Position numbers and translations under genes: made by a program | The notes under the pieces: model-generated | What the model was told of the DNA's origin: nothing | What the model saw: only the letters and a program-made list of their open reading frames with translations | Database searches by the model: none | Assembly (NCBI RefSeq): GCF_027019125.1 | Contig: NZ_JALUXE010000008.1 | Coordinates: 166,783 to 230,782 of the forward strand | Source of the DNA: Roseovarius sp. | GTDB lineage: Bacteria > Pseudomonadota > Alphaproteobacteria > Rhodobacterales > Rhodobacteraceae | DNA length: 64,000 bases | Direction of reading: 5' to 3' | Shown: positions 28,681 through 37,729 of the stretch, in pieces | Numbering within the stretch: the first letter of the stretch is position 1 | Layout: every line of letters begins with the position of its first letter

Positions 28681-29867
28681 GCCGTGCCTCCGAAAATCCG
28701 CCGCCAGAGCGGGTTATATCCAATGCGATAGGCGAGCTCGGCAGGATGCTCGATATCCCAGATCGCCAGATCGGCGCGCGTGCCCGCAGCGATCACGCCG
28801 CAATCGTCCAACCCAAGGGCGCGCGCCGCGTGGCGGGTAACGCCGGCCAGTGCCTCTTCCGGCGTCAGCCGAAAGAGCGTGCAGCCCATGTTCATCGTCA
28901 ACAAAAGCGAAGCCATGGGCGATGATCCGGGATTGCAATCCGTGGCCAGCGCCATGGGCACGCCCTCGGCGCGAAAAGCCTCCACCGGCGGCAGACGTGT
29001 TTCGCGCAGCGTGTAGAACGCGCCGGGCAAGAGCACCGCGACGCTTCCCGATTGCGCCAGCGCTCTGGCATCCTCGGCGGTCGCATATTCCAGATGATCC
29101 GCGGAAAGCGCGCCGAAACGCGCCGCCAGACGTGTTCCGCCCAATTGGCTCAGTTGCTCGGCATGCAGCTTGACCGGCAGGTCAAGCGCGCGTGCTTGGG
29201 CAAAAAGAGGCTCCAGCTCCTCAGGCGAAAATGCGATCCCCTCGCAGAATGCGTCCACGGCATCGACCAGCCCCTCGGCCTGGGCCGCTATCAGGCCCGG
29301 GATGCAGATCTCGGAAACATACGCTAGCGTATTGCCTTTGAATTCTGGCGGCACCGCATGTGCGCCCAGAAAGCTGGTCTTGATCCGGATGTCGCGCACG
29401 CGGGCAATCGACCGCGCCACGCGCAGCATTTTGAGTTCGGTGTCGATATCGAGACCATAGCCCGATTTCACCTCGAGCGTGCAGACCCCTTCGGCGATCA
29501 GCGCATCGACAAATCGCAATGCGCCGCGCAACAGCGTCTCTTCCGAGGCCTCTCGCGTCGCCTTGACGGTCGAGAGGATGCCCCCGCCGGCGCGCGCCAC
29601 CTCTTCATAGCTGGCCCCCTGCAGCCGCATCTCGAATTCGGCAGAGCGATTGCCGCCATGCACCACATGGGTATGACAATCAATCAGCGCCGGGGTTACG
29701 ACACGCCCGTCAAGGTTCTCTTCCGGTCCGTCATAGCCCGAGGGCAAATCATGATCTTGGCCTACCCAGACAATCCGCCCTGCGTCGATCAGGAGCGCAC
29801 CACCGGGGACAAGGCCATAGGGCCGCCCGGCCTGCATCGTCGCCAATGTTGCATTGCGGAAAAGCAT
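28677..29867 (-). CDS. hutI: Imidazolonepropionase HutI
   Basis: A 396-residue amidohydrolase that opens imidazolone-5-propionate to N-formiminoglutamate. I choose ATG 29867 because TGAGGA lies 7 bases upstream; an ATG at 29888 lacks such a site. The metal-binding motif [12 protein letters not shown] and a second His in [13 protein letters not shown] are intact. It is the first gene of the hut operon, facing the divergent hutC. No hutF or hutG follows in this window. Confidence 0.96.
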   Translation of the reverse strand: MLFRNATLATMQAGRPYGLVPGGALLIDAGRIVWVGQDHDLPSGYDGPEENLDGRVVTPALIDCHTHVVHGGNRSAEFEMRLQGASYEEVARAGGGILSTVKATREASEETLLRGALRFVDALIAEGVCTLEVKSGYGLDIDTELKMLRVARSIARVRDIRIKTSFLGAHAVPPEFKGNTLAYVSEICIPGLIAAQAEGLVDAVDAFCEGIAFSPEELEPLFAQARALDLPVKLHAEQLSQLGGTRLAARFGALSADHLEYATAEDARALAQSGSVAVLLPGAFYTLRETRLPPVEAFRAEGVPMALATDCNPGSSPMASLLLTMNMGCTLFRLTPEEALAGVTRHAARALGLDDCGVIAAGTRADLAIWDIEHPAELAYRIGYNPLWRRIFGGTA

Positions 29868-29898
29868 GGTGCGGTCCTCATCAGGCATTTATGCTCAA

Positions 29899-29934
29899 TA
29901 TGTCTATACATAATAATCCTGTCAAGATCAGGAT
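29899..29934. promoter_or_regulatory. Probable HutC operator in the hutI-hutC divergent promoter
   Basis: TATGTCTATACATA at 29899-29912 is a near-perfect palindrome resembling the TGTATA/TATACA operators of HutC-type GntR repressors. A second inverted repeat, ATCCTG-N7-CAGGAT, is adjacent at 29916-29934. They lie 32-67 bases before the hutI ATG, where a repressor would block transcription. HutC normally responds to urocanate. Confidence 0.55.
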
Positions 29935-30049
29935 CACGCGACACGCCCCTCAGACATGCTCCGGTTCTTGCCTTGGGCATAGGGCATGGCGTAACGCTCT
30001 TTGGATGTGCAGGCACAAACCGCTTGCCCGCAAAACCGATGTAGGGCGC

Positions 30050-30763
30050 ATGACCGAACCGCAGTTCAAAACTTGGCAATCCATTCAGGACGAAGTGCTG
30101 CGCCGCATCCATGCACGGGAGTGGCCGCCGGGTGCGGATATTCCGAACGAGGCGGATTTGGCGCGCGAGTTCGGTTGCGCGCGTGCGACCGTCAATCGCG
30201 CCCTGCGTGCCTTGGCCGAGTCCGGCTTGATCGAGCGGCGGCGCAAGGCGGGCACGCGCGTGGCCCTGCATCCGGTCAGCCGCGCCACCGTCGATATTCC
30301 GGTCATCCGGCAAGAGGTGGTGGCCCTTGGCAAGACCTATGACTACCGCCGCTTGAGCCATGCGCAGGCCATGCCCCCGACGCATGTGGCACAGCGTCTT
30401 TGCCCCGCTGCGCCCAGCACAGCCCTGCATGTCACGGCGCTGCACCTTGCCTCTGGCGCGCCTTTCGTGTTCGAGGATCGCTGGATCAATCTCGACACTG
30501 CCCCTGCCGCTGGCACACAGGATTTCTTGGCGACGAATGCGAATGAGTGGCTTTTGGCCCATGTGCCCTATACCCATGGGGAAATCCGCCTTTCTGCAGA
30601 AGCAGCCTCGGAGAACGAAGCCCGTATCCTGCTCACTGACCCCGGCGCGCCCCTCTTTGTCATGGAGCGCCTGACATGGGATCACGCGCGCCCCGTGACG
30701 CTCGCGCGCCTCTGCTACGCGCCGGGGCACCGGATCGTGACCCAATTGGGCACCGCGCCCTGA
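30050..30763 (+). CDS. hutC: Histidine utilisation repressor HutC (GntR family)
   Basis: A 237-residue GntR/HutC regulator. The N-terminal winged helix (residues 10-70) contains [21 protein letters not shown], the recognition helix. The UTRA effector domain follows from about 85 ([20 protein letters not shown], then FVMERLTW). The frame is open far upstream, but ATG 30050 gives the family N-terminus ([20 protein letters not shown]). It diverges from hutI with the probable operator between. Confidence 0.95.
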   Translation: MTEPQFKTWQSIQDEVLRRIHAREWPPGADIPNEADLAREFGCARATVNRALRALAESGLIERRRKAGTRVALHPVSRATVDIPVIRQEVVALGKTYDYRRLSHAQAMPPTHVAQRLCPAAPSTALHVTALHLASGAPFVFEDRWINLDTAPAAGTQDFLATNANEWLLAHVPYTHGEIRLSAEAASENEARILLTDPGAPLFVMERLTWDHARPVTLARLCYAPGHRIVTQLGTAP

Positions 30764-30791
30764 TCCAAGGCTGCGATGGTCATGGACGGGT

Positions 30792-30815
30792 CCGCCTGCT
30801 TGGGCTATCAGGCGG
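30792..30815 (+). terminator. Weak hairpin after hutC
   Basis: CCGCCTG at 30792-30798 can pair with CAGGCGG at 30809-30815 (7 bp, 10-base loop), 28 bases after the hutC stop and before the aroA ribosome-binding site. No T-tract follows, so it could be an aroA leader structure instead. Confidence 0.3.
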
Positions 30816-30843
30816 GCGATACAGACCACTGAAGAGGCGCATC

Positions 30844-32190
30844 ATGTCCGGCCACGGCACCCCTATCCCCATGACCTCTCACCGCTCCGGGCCGCTGTCC
30901 GGCGTCGCCGATGTGCCGGGAGACAAGTCGATCTCGCACCGCTCGCTGATCCTGGGCGCGCTGAGTGTGGGTGAAACGGTGATCACCGGGCTTCTTGAAG
31001 GCGAAGACGTGCTTGATACGGCCAAGGCGATGCGCGCTTTTGGTGCTGAGGTGACGCGCGATGCGGCGGGCACATGGCATGTGCATGGTGTGGGTGTTGG
31101 CGGCTTTGCGGAACCTGACCACGTCATTGATTGCGGCAACTCTGGCACGGGCGTGCGATTGATCATGGGGGCGATGGCCACCTCGCCGATCACGGCCACC
31201 TTTACCGGAGATGCAAGTCTGAACAAGCGCCCGATGGCGCGGGTCACGGACCCTTTGGCTCTCTTCGGGGCACAATCGGTCGGGCGCGCAGGCGGGCGGC
31301 TTCCCATGACCATCGTGGGTGCGGCCGAACCTGTTCCAGTGCGCTACGTCGTGCCCGTGCCCTCGGCACAGGTCAAGAGCGCGGTGCTCTTGGCGGGTCT
31401 GAATGCGCCGGGGCATACCGTGGTGATCGAACGCGAGGCGACGCGCGATCATACCGAACGGATGCTGGCCGGGTTCGGGGCAGAAATCACCACCGAAGAA
31501 ACCGAAGAGGGCCGGGTCATCACCCTCACCGGTCAGCCGGAGTTGCGGCCCCAGACCATCGTGGTGCCGCGCGATCCCTCGTCGGCGGCTTTTCCTGTCT
31601 GTGCCGCCCTGATTGTCCCCGGTTCGGATGTTCTGGTGCCGAATATCGGGCTTAACCCGACACGCGCGGGCCTCTTTACCACGCTGCGCGAGATGGGGGC
31701 CGACCTCAGCTACGAGAACCTGCGCGAAGAAGGCGGCGAGCCTGTCGCCGACCTGCGTGCCCGCTTTTCGCCGGACCTCAAGGGGATCGCGGTGCCACCC
31801 GAACGCGCGGCCAGCATGATCGACGAATATCCCGTCCTCTCGGTGGTGGCGGCCTTTGCCACTGGCGAAACCGTGATGCGCGGCGTCAAGGAATTGCGCG
31901 TCAAGGAAAGCGACCGGATCGAGGCCATGGCCGCCGGGTTGCGCGCAGGCGGTGTCGAGGTGGAAGATGGGCCGGATTGGTGGATCGTGCGCGGCCGGGG
32001 TCATGGCAATGTGCCGGGCGGCCAGATCTGCGCCAGCCATCTCGATCACCGGATTGCCATGTCTTTCCTCGTGATGGGCATGGCCAGCAACGCACCTGTG
32101 CAGGTCGATGACGCAAGCCCCATCGCCACGTCGTTCCCGATTTTCGAGGGATTGATGGCGCGGCTTGGGGCCGACATCAGACGCGACTGA
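30844..32190 (+). CDS. aroA: EPSP synthase (3-phosphoshikimate 1-carboxyvinyltransferase), class II-like
   Basis: A 448-residue shikimate pathway enzyme. The start at ATG 30844 ([10 protein letters not shown]) has AGAGG upstream and family length. Motifs [38 protein letters not shown] and RVKESDRI are intact, and the wording is much closer to CP4-type class II enzymes than to E. coli AroA. At the CP4 Ala100 position, which gives glyphosate tolerance, this protein has Gly101 in GNSGTG, so it is predicted to be sensitive. It is not linked to other aro genes here. Confidence 0.96.
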   Translation: MSGHGTPIPMTSHRSGPLSGVADVPGDKSISHRSLILGALSVGETVITGLLEGEDVLDTAKAMRAFGAEVTRDAAGTWHVHGVGVGGFAEPDHVIDCGNSGTGVRLIMGAMATSPITATFTGDASLNKRPMARVTDPLALFGAQSVGRAGGRLPMTIVGAAEPVPVRYVVPVPSAQVKSAVLLAGLNAPGHTVVIEREATRDHTERMLAGFGAEITTEETEEGRVITLTGQPELRPQTIVVPRDPSSAAFPVCAALIVPGSDVLVPNIGLNPTRAGLFTTLREMGADLSYENLREEGGEPVADLRARFSPDLKGIAVPPERAASMIDEYPVLSVVAAFATGETVMRGVKELRVKESDRIEAMAAGLRAGGVEVEDGPDWWIVRGRGHGNVPGGQICASHLDHRIAMSFLVMGMASNAPVQVDDASPIATSFPIFEGLMARLGADIRRD

Positions 32191-32219
32191 GAAACGGGTT
32201 TTCCAAAGATCGCACAGAA

Positions 32220-32240
32220 TGCAAATGCGCGTGATTTGCA
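32220..32240. promoter_or_regulatory. Inverted repeat upstream of the membrane protein gene
   Basis: TGCAAAT at 32220-32226 and ATTTGCA at 32234-32240 form a perfect 7-bp inverted repeat with a 7-base spacer, 48 bases before the next ATG. It has operator-like geometry for a dimeric regulator; the regulator is unknown. Confidence 0.35.
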
Positions 32241-32287
32241 CGTGAGTCCCATTGTGCGCGCGAAGGCGCCGGGCATAGACTCGCCTT

Positions 32288-32974
32288 ATGGATGACTCCG
32301 CCCGCCACGCCACGCCACCCGCGCCGCCGCCTGTGAAAACAGGCGTGCTGCGCACGCTGTTGCGTTTGGCCGCGCTGGTTATCCTGGCGCTTGCGATGCA
32401 TGTCTTGTTCACTTGGGCCGAGAGTTATGTCCTGAAAAACGAACAGGGCTGGACGATGCCGGGATTCCTGGTTCTGGCCCTGCTGGTCTATGCCGTGCTC
32501 ATTGCCATCCCCTTTGTGCCGGGAATCGAGATCGGGTTGATGGTTCTGGCCGCAGGCGGGGGCGATATCGCGCCTTTTGTCTGGCTGGCCACGGCCTCTG
32601 GGCTGACGATGGCCTATATGGTGGGGTGCAAAGTCCCCTATCGTTGGCTCCATCGGGTTTTGCTCGATCTGCATCTGACGCGTGCCTGTCGCTTGTTGGA
32701 AGAGTTTCAGTCCCTCTCGACGCAAGAGCGTGCCGGGTTTATCGCGGCCCAATTGCCGGGGCGTTATCTCGACTGGATTGTCCATTATCGCTACTTGCAC
32801 CTTGCGGTGCTGATCAATGTTCCGGGCAATTCGATCATTGGCGGCGGCGGTGGCATTGCCTTTGTCTCGGGCCTGTCCGGCGTTTTTCGCGCGCCTCTGG
32901 CGGTCCTGACGCTCTTTGCGGCGACGGCCCCGGTGCCGCTGACGATCTGGCTCTTTGGCTGGTCGCTGACCTGA
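32288..32974 (+). CDS. Multi-pass inner-membrane protein, possibly DedA/TVP38-like
   Basis: A 228-residue membrane protein. A Pro-rich N-terminus is followed by hydrophobic segments near 25-45, 58-75, 82-105, 165-190 and 200-225. The central loop includes KVPYRWLHRVLLDLHLTRACRLLEEF, and VLINVPGNSIIGGGGGIAFVSGLSG resembles the re-entrant Gly-rich segment of DedA/TVP38 (VTT) proteins. I cannot assign a substrate. It is preceded by its own operator-like repeat and followed after 121 bases by an unrelated ferredoxin-ASKHA gene. Confidence 0.6.
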   Translation: MDDSARHATPPAPPPVKTGVLRTLLRLAALVILALAMHVLFTWAESYVLKNEQGWTMPGFLVLALLVYAVLIAIPFVPGIEIGLMVLAAGGGDIAPFVWLATASGLTMAYMVGCKVPYRWLHRVLLDLHLTRACRLLEEFQSLSTQERAGFIAAQLPGRYLDWIVHYRYLHLAVLINVPGNSIIGGGGGIAFVSGLSGVFRAPLAVLTLFAATAPVPLTIWLFGWSLT

Positions 32975-33095
32975 CGGGCCCTGCCAGGGCTTAGCATGCC
33001 GCCCGCCGACGATTTTCTGACGCTTGTGGGCTGTCGGACAAGCGCCTATGGCTTATGTTCCGCCCAAGCAACGCCTCAGAAGCAGGATTTCGCAT

Positions 33096-35138
33096 ATGTC
33101 GACCGACCCACTTGTCGTTTTCACGCCCTCCGGCAAACGCGGACGCTTTCCCAAGGGAACGCCGGTCTTGACGGCCGCGCGCCAGCTTGGCGTCGATCTC
33201 GATTCGGTCTGCGGCGGGCGCGGCATCTGTTCAAAATGCCAGATCACGCCGGGCTATGGTGAATTTTCCAAACATGGCGTCACCGTCCACCCCGACGCTC
33301 TGTCGGAATGGAACGCGGTCGAGGAACGCTATGACCAGAAACGCGGCTTGAAACCGGGCCGCCGTCTGGGCTGTCAGGCACAGATCATGAGCGATGTGGT
33401 GATCGACGTCCCTCCAGAGAGTCAGGTTCACAAACAGGTGGTGCGCAAGGCCGCCTCTGCCCGCGTGATCGAGATGGACCCGGCCACACGTCTCTATTTC
33501 GTCGTGGTGGACGAGGCCGACATGCACGAACCGACCGGCGATTTCGAAAGGCTGAAACGCGCGCTCAAGGCCCAGTGGGAGATTGAGAACATCGAGGCCG
33601 ATTTGAGCCTCTTGTCCAAATTGCAACCTGTGCTGCGCAAGGGCAAGTTCGAGGTGACGGTCGCCCTGCACCGTGGCCATGCCGAGAGCCCGGCACAGGT
33701 GCTGGAGATTTGGCCCGGATTGCATGAAGGGGGCCTCTTTGGTCTGGCTATCGACCTGGGTTCGACCACGGTCGCGGCCCATCTCACCGATCTTGAAACG
33801 GGCGAGGTCAAGGCATCTTCGGGCATCATGAACCCGCAGATCCGTTTCGGTGAAGACCTGATGAGCCGCGTCAGCTATGCGATGATGAACCCCGGTGGTG
33901 ACCGTGAAATGACTGCCGCCGTGCGCGACGCGATCAATACCTTGGCCGAAGAGATTGCCAAGGAGGCCGGGATTGACGCCAACCTGATCGTCGAAACGGT
34001 GTTTGTCTGCAACCCGGTGATGCACCATCTCTTGTTGGGCATCGACCCGGTAGAATTGGGCCAGGCCCCCTTTGCGCTGGCGACTTCGGGCAGCATGGCC
34101 CTGAACGCCCGCGAACTCGATCTGACCGCAATCAACCCGCGTGCGCAGGTCTATGTGCTGCCGTGCATCGCGGGCCATGTCGGGGCCGATGCCGCCGCCG
34201 TGGCGCTCAGCGAAGAGCCCGGCAAATCCGACGACCTCGCTCTCATCGTCGATGTGGGCACAAATGCCGAAATCCTCTTGGGCGACAAGACGCGCGTGCT
34301 GGCCTGTTCGTCGCCCACCGGGCCTGCCTTTGAAGGCGCGCAGATTTCCAGCGGACAGCGCGCTGCCCCCGGTGCCATCGAGGCCATTCGCATCGACCCC
34401 GCGACCAAGGAGCCCCGGTTTCGCGTGATCGGCTCCGAGCTTTGGTCGGATGAGGAGGGTTTTGATGCTGCGGTTGGCGACGGTGGCATCACCGGCATTT
34501 GCGGTTCCGGCATCATCGAGGCGGTGGCCGAAATGCGTATGGCGGGGCTTTTGGACGAAAGCGGTCTGATCGGGTCGGCCGAGGCCACGGGCACGGCGCG
34601 CATGATCGAGGATGGGCGCACCCATTCCTATGTCATCCACGACGGCAGCGCCAAGGGCGGGCCGGTGATCACCGTGACCCAAGGCGATATTCGCGCCATT
34701 CAACTTGCCAAATCGGCGCTTTATGCTGGGGCGCGCCTCTTGATGGACGAACGCGGTGTGGACAAGGTGGACCGCGTTGTTCTGGCCGGTGCCTTTGGCG
34801 CGCATATCTCGCCGCTGCATGCGATGGTCCTGGGCATGATCCCCGATGTGCCGCTCGACAAGGTGACGTCGGCGGGCAATGCGGCAGGGACCGGTGCGCG
34901 CATCGCGCTATGCAACGTGGCCGCCCGGCGCGAGATCGAGCGTGTGGTGGGTGAGATCACCAAGGTCGAAACCGCCATCGAGCCGAAGTTCCAGGAGCAT
35001 TTCGTTGCCGCCAATGCGATCCCGCACAAAACCGACCCTTTCCCGGAATTGGCGAGTGTCGTGAGCCTGCCATCGCCCAGCTTTAACACCCATGGCGACG
35101 GCAGCGATGGGGGCCGGCGCAAACGTCGCCGCGCATGA
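33096..35138 (+). CDS. RACo-like reductive activator: 2Fe-2S ferredoxin + ASKHA ATPase (DUF4445)
   Basis: A 680-residue two-part protein. Start ATG 33096 follows CAGGA. Residues 5-100 are a ferredoxin-like domain with cluster ligands Cys39, Cys45, Cys48 and Cys93. From about 210 onward is an actin-like ASKHA fold with AIDLGSTTVAAHLTDLETG (phosphate 1), IVDVGTNAEILLG (phosphate 2) and VVLAGAFGAHIS (adenosine site). Relatives use ATP to drive electrons into inactive Co(II) corrinoid proteins of methyl transfer systems. No corrinoid protein or MttB-type methyltransferase is adjacent, so the partner is unknown. Confidence 0.88.
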   Translation: MSTDPLVVFTPSGKRGRFPKGTPVLTAARQLGVDLDSVCGGRGICSKCQITPGYGEFSKHGVTVHPDALSEWNAVEERYDQKRGLKPGRRLGCQAQIMSDVVIDVPPESQVHKQVVRKAASARVIEMDPATRLYFVVVDEADMHEPTGDFERLKRALKAQWEIENIEADLSLLSKLQPVLRKGKFEVTVALHRGHAESPAQVLEIWPGLHEGGLFGLAIDLGSTTVAAHLTDLETGEVKASSGIMNPQIRFGEDLMSRVSYAMMNPGGDREMTAAVRDAINTLAEEIAKEAGIDANLIVETVFVCNPVMHHLLLGIDPVELGQAPFALATSGSMALNARELDLTAINPRAQVYVLPCIAGHVGADAAAVALSEEPGKSDDLALIVDVGTNAEILLGDKTRVLACSSPTGPAFEGAQISSGQRAAPGAIEAIRIDPATKEPRFRVIGSELWSDEEGFDAAVGDGGITGICGSGIIEAVAEMRMAGLLDESGLIGSAEATGTARMIEDGRTHSYVIHDGSAKGGPVITVTQGDIRAIQLAKSALYAGARLLMDERGVDKVDRVVLAGAFGAHISPLHAMVLGMIPDVPLDKVTSAGNAAGTGARIALCNVAARREIERVVGEITKVETAIEPKFQEHFVAANAIPHKTDPFPELASVVSLPSPSFNTHGDGSDGGRRKRRRA

Positions 35139-35209
35139 TGCATAATCAGCACTTTTCTTTGTCCGGAGGGCAGGCTAAGCACGCGAACATTCTGTGAAAA
35201 GGTAATCAA

Positions 35210-35590
35210 ATGAAACAGTTGTTCGTGCCAGCTCTCCTGTCCATTTCGCTCTTGAGCGCCTGCGGTGGCCGTACCCCCGATCCGGTGGCCGAGGTCCAGC
35301 CAGGGGACAGTGCCCTGAGCTGCGCGCAGTTGCGCGGTGAAATCACGGCCAATACCCGCGCCATCGAGGGCCTGATCAAAGAGCAGGAAACCAAGACCGC
35401 GCAGAACATCGTGGCCGGGACTGCCGGGGCGTTTCTGCTCGTGCCGTGGTTCTTCATGGATATGAAGGGTGCCGCAGGTGATGAGGCGCGCGCCTATCAG
35501 CGCCGCAACGAGGCGCTGATCAGCCGCTACAACGGCATGTCCTGCAAACCAGAGATGAAGCTGGCAAAACCAACGGCATCCGCCGAGTAA
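35210..35590 (+). CDS. Small lipoprotein, function unknown
   Basis: A 126-residue protein with a lipoprotein signal (LLSAC, Cys18). A soluble stretch with one further Cys follows, then a hydrophobic segment GTAGAFLLVPWFFMDM at about 68-85, and a charged C-terminal tail with the last Cys at about 112. The layout resembles small YMGG/Gly-zipper-like envelope lipoproteins, but I do not recognise a named family. It has a promoter-sized gap of 71 bases upstream containing AAAGG before the ATG. Confidence 0.7.
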   Translation: MKQLFVPALLSISLLSACGGRTPDPVAEVQPGDSALSCAQLRGEITANTRAIEGLIKEQETKTAQNIVAGTAGAFLLVPWFFMDMKGAAGDEARAYQRRNEALISRYNGMSCKPEMKLAKPTASAE

Positions 35591-35690
35591 GGACATCCCC
35601 ACCGCAAGCCAGTGCTCGGCGCGTTGCGGCCATTAGGCTTGCGCTCGGTCCTCTGCCACGCGACACTTGCAATATGTCGGAGGGCAGATC

Positions 35691-37385
35691 ATGGCAGATC
35701 TAGAGCAGCGCATTGCACAGGGCCGCGGTGATGAACCCGCAGATCTCGTGCTGAGCGGTGCTCGGGTCTTCGACCTTGTCACCGGGGATATGATTTCCGG
35801 TGATGTCGCTATCTGCGGCGATACTGTTGTGGGCATTGGCGCGGCATACGAGGGGCGCGAGGTGATCGACCTTGCGGGGTTGATCCTTGTGCCGGGTTTC
35901 ATCGACACGCATCTGCATATCGAAAGCTCTCTCGTCACGCCCTTTGAGTTCGACCGCTGTGTCACGCCGCGTGGCGTAACCACCGCGATATGCGATCCCC
36001 ACGAGATCGCCAATGTTCTGGGGCTGGAGGGCATCCGCTATTTTCAGGCCGCCTCTGAACATACCCTGATGGACATTCGGGTGCAGCTCTCGTCCTGCGT
36101 GCCGTCAAGCCATATGGAGACCTCGGGCGCGCAGATTGACGCCGAGGACCTGCGCGCGGTGATGGGGCATCCCTCGGCGATCGGTCTGGCCGAGGTGATG
36201 AATTTTCCCGGTGTGATCCACCGCGATCCGGGAATGATGGCCAAGCTCCGGCTCTTTGCAGGGGGGCATATCGACGGGCATTGCCCGCAACTCTCGGGGC
36301 GCGATCTCAACGCCTATTGCGCGGCAGGCATTCGCACAGAGCACGAGGCGACCACCGCGGAAGAAGCACGTGAAAAACTGCAACGTGGCATGCGCGTGCT
36401 GATCCGCGAAGGCTCGGTCAGCAAGGATCTGCATGCCCTCGCCCCTCTGCTCTCGGACATGACTGCACCCTATATGTGCCTTTGCACCGATGACCGGAAC
36501 CCGCTGGATATTGCGGAAGAGGGGCATCTCGACCACATGATCCGCGTTCTGATTGCAGAAGGGGCATCGCCTGTTGCCGCCTATCGCGCGGCCTCGCTCT
36601 CGGGGGCAGAGGCGTTTGGCCTCCGGGATCGTGGGCTGATTGCGCCGGGGCGGCGGGCGGATATCGTGGCCGTGAGGTCGCTTGAGGCCTGTGATGTGCA
36701 GCATGTGTTCTGCGCCGGGCGGCGCGCCGATGCCGCGGCCTTTGCCGCACGGGGCACGGTGCCTGCGATCGGGCGACATTCGGTGCGTGCGCCGGCGATT
36801 CGCTCGCAGGATTTCCGCCATGCCAGCAATCGGGCCGAGACGGATGTGATCGGCATTCTGGAAGGCAAGATACTGACCGCGCATCTGCACGAACGGATTG
36901 AGCCGGTGAACGGAGATAAACGCCCCGACGTCGCGCGCGACCTCGTTCGAATCGCGGTGATCGAGCGGCACGGCAAGAACGGCAATATCGCAACCGGCTT
37001 TGTTCGCGGTTTTGGGCTTAGATCCGGGGCTATTGCCTCGACCGTTTGCCACGACCACCACAATATCGCCTGTGTCGGGGTGGATTATGCGGATATGGCC
37101 CTTGCCGCCACGCGGTTGGGCGAGATTGAGGGGGGCTTTGTCGTTGTGCAAGGCGGGCAGGTTCTGGCGGAGCTGCCCTTGCCGCTCGCAGGATTGATGA
37201 GCCTCGAGCCCTTCGAGATGGTCCAAGACCGTCTTGTCGACCTGCGCACCGCGGCACGATCCCTTGGAGTCACCTTGCAGGAACCCTTCCTGCAACTGGC
37301 CTTTCTCGCGCTGCCCGTCATCCCGGCGCTCAAGATCACGGACCGGGGCATGGTCGATGTCACCCGGTTCGAGATCCTGGGTTAA
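35691..37385 (+). CDS. ade: Adenine deaminase
   Basis: A 564-residue amidohydrolase of the Ade type, longer than adenosine deaminase-like enzymes. ATG 35691 is preceded by GGAGGG at 6 bases. The metal motif is [19 protein letters not shown] contains a further ligand, and the C-terminal domain has [19 protein letters not shown], all typical of Ade. It converts adenine to hypoxanthine for purine salvage. The last codons overlap the end of an opposing Lrp-type gene by 4 bases. Confidence 0.95.
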   Translation: MADLEQRIAQGRGDEPADLVLSGARVFDLVTGDMISGDVAICGDTVVGIGAAYEGREVIDLAGLILVPGFIDTHLHIESSLVTPFEFDRCVTPRGVTTAICDPHEIANVLGLEGIRYFQAASEHTLMDIRVQLSSCVPSSHMETSGAQIDAEDLRAVMGHPSAIGLAEVMNFPGVIHRDPGMMAKLRLFAGGHIDGHCPQLSGRDLNAYCAAGIRTEHEATTAEEAREKLQRGMRVLIREGSVSKDLHALAPLLSDMTAPYMCLCTDDRNPLDIAEEGHLDHMIRVLIAEGASPVAAYRAASLSGAEAFGLRDRGLIAPGRRADIVAVRSLEACDVQHVFCAGRRADAAAFAARGTVPAIGRHSVRAPAIRSQDFRHASNRAETDVIGILEGKILTAHLHERIEPVNGDKRPDVARDLVRIAVIERHGKNGNIATGFVRGFGLRSGAIASTVCHDHHNIACVGVDYADMALAATRLGEIEGGFVVVQGGQVLAELPLPLAGLMSLEPFEMVQDRLVDLRTAARSLGVTLQEPFLQLAFLALPVIPALKITDRGMVDVTRFEILG

Positions 37386-37618
37386 AAGGCCTTGAATGTC
37401 AGGGTCGTCTCAGTCCGTTCGATCCCGGCGATGTCCAGTAGATTATCGTTGATATATTTGCCGACATCCTCGGTCTCGGGGATGTAGAGCTTGAGCAGCA
37501 GGTCAAAGGGACCGGAGGTGGAGTAAAGCTCCGAATGAATTTCGCGCAAGGCGATGGCCTCGGCCACGCGATAGGAATGCCCCGGTTTGCAGCGGATATT
37601 GATAAAGACGCAGCGCAT
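37382..37618 (-). CDS. Stand-alone Lrp/AsnC ligand-binding (RAM) domain protein
   Basis: A 78-residue protein consisting only of the alpha-beta RAM domain of Lrp/AsnC regulators ([20 protein letters not shown], then [11 protein letters not shown] and [14 protein letters not shown]). No helix-turn-helix is present and the start has AGGAGA upstream, so the short form is real and not a truncation in the window. Such proteins form decameric rings and can modulate full-length Lrp proteins or bind amino acids. It converges on ade. Confidence 0.85.
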   Translation of the reverse strand: MRCVFINIRCKPGHSYRVAEAIALREIHSELYSTSGPFDLLLKLYIPETEDVGKYINDNLLDIAGIERTETTLTFKAF

Positions 37619-37636
37619 GTATCTCTCCTGTTGCTC

Positions 37637-37653
37637 AGCCCCATAGGGCTTTT
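37637..37653 (+). terminator. Short hairpin with T-run
   Basis: AGCCC-CATA-GGGCT followed by TTTTA on the plus strand, 250 bases past the ade stop. The stem is only 5 bp. On the minus strand the same bases lie in the leader of the Lrp-type gene, so its role is uncertain. Confidence 0.3.
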
Positions 37654-37729
37654 ACTCGCAGGCAATTGCAACGGCAAAATCAGAGATTTCTTGCTGCAGC
37701 GGCATAAGCCCCACAAGGAACAGCCGGTA

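Noticed and set aside
30775..30831. 18-codon reading frame before aroA as a leader peptide
   Set aside because: Its ATG has no ribosome-binding site and the codons show no aromatic residue enrichment that would support attenuation.
33231..34820. 529-codon antisense frame opposite the ASKHA gene
   Set aside because: The plus-strand protein has intact motifs throughout; the antisense frame has none.
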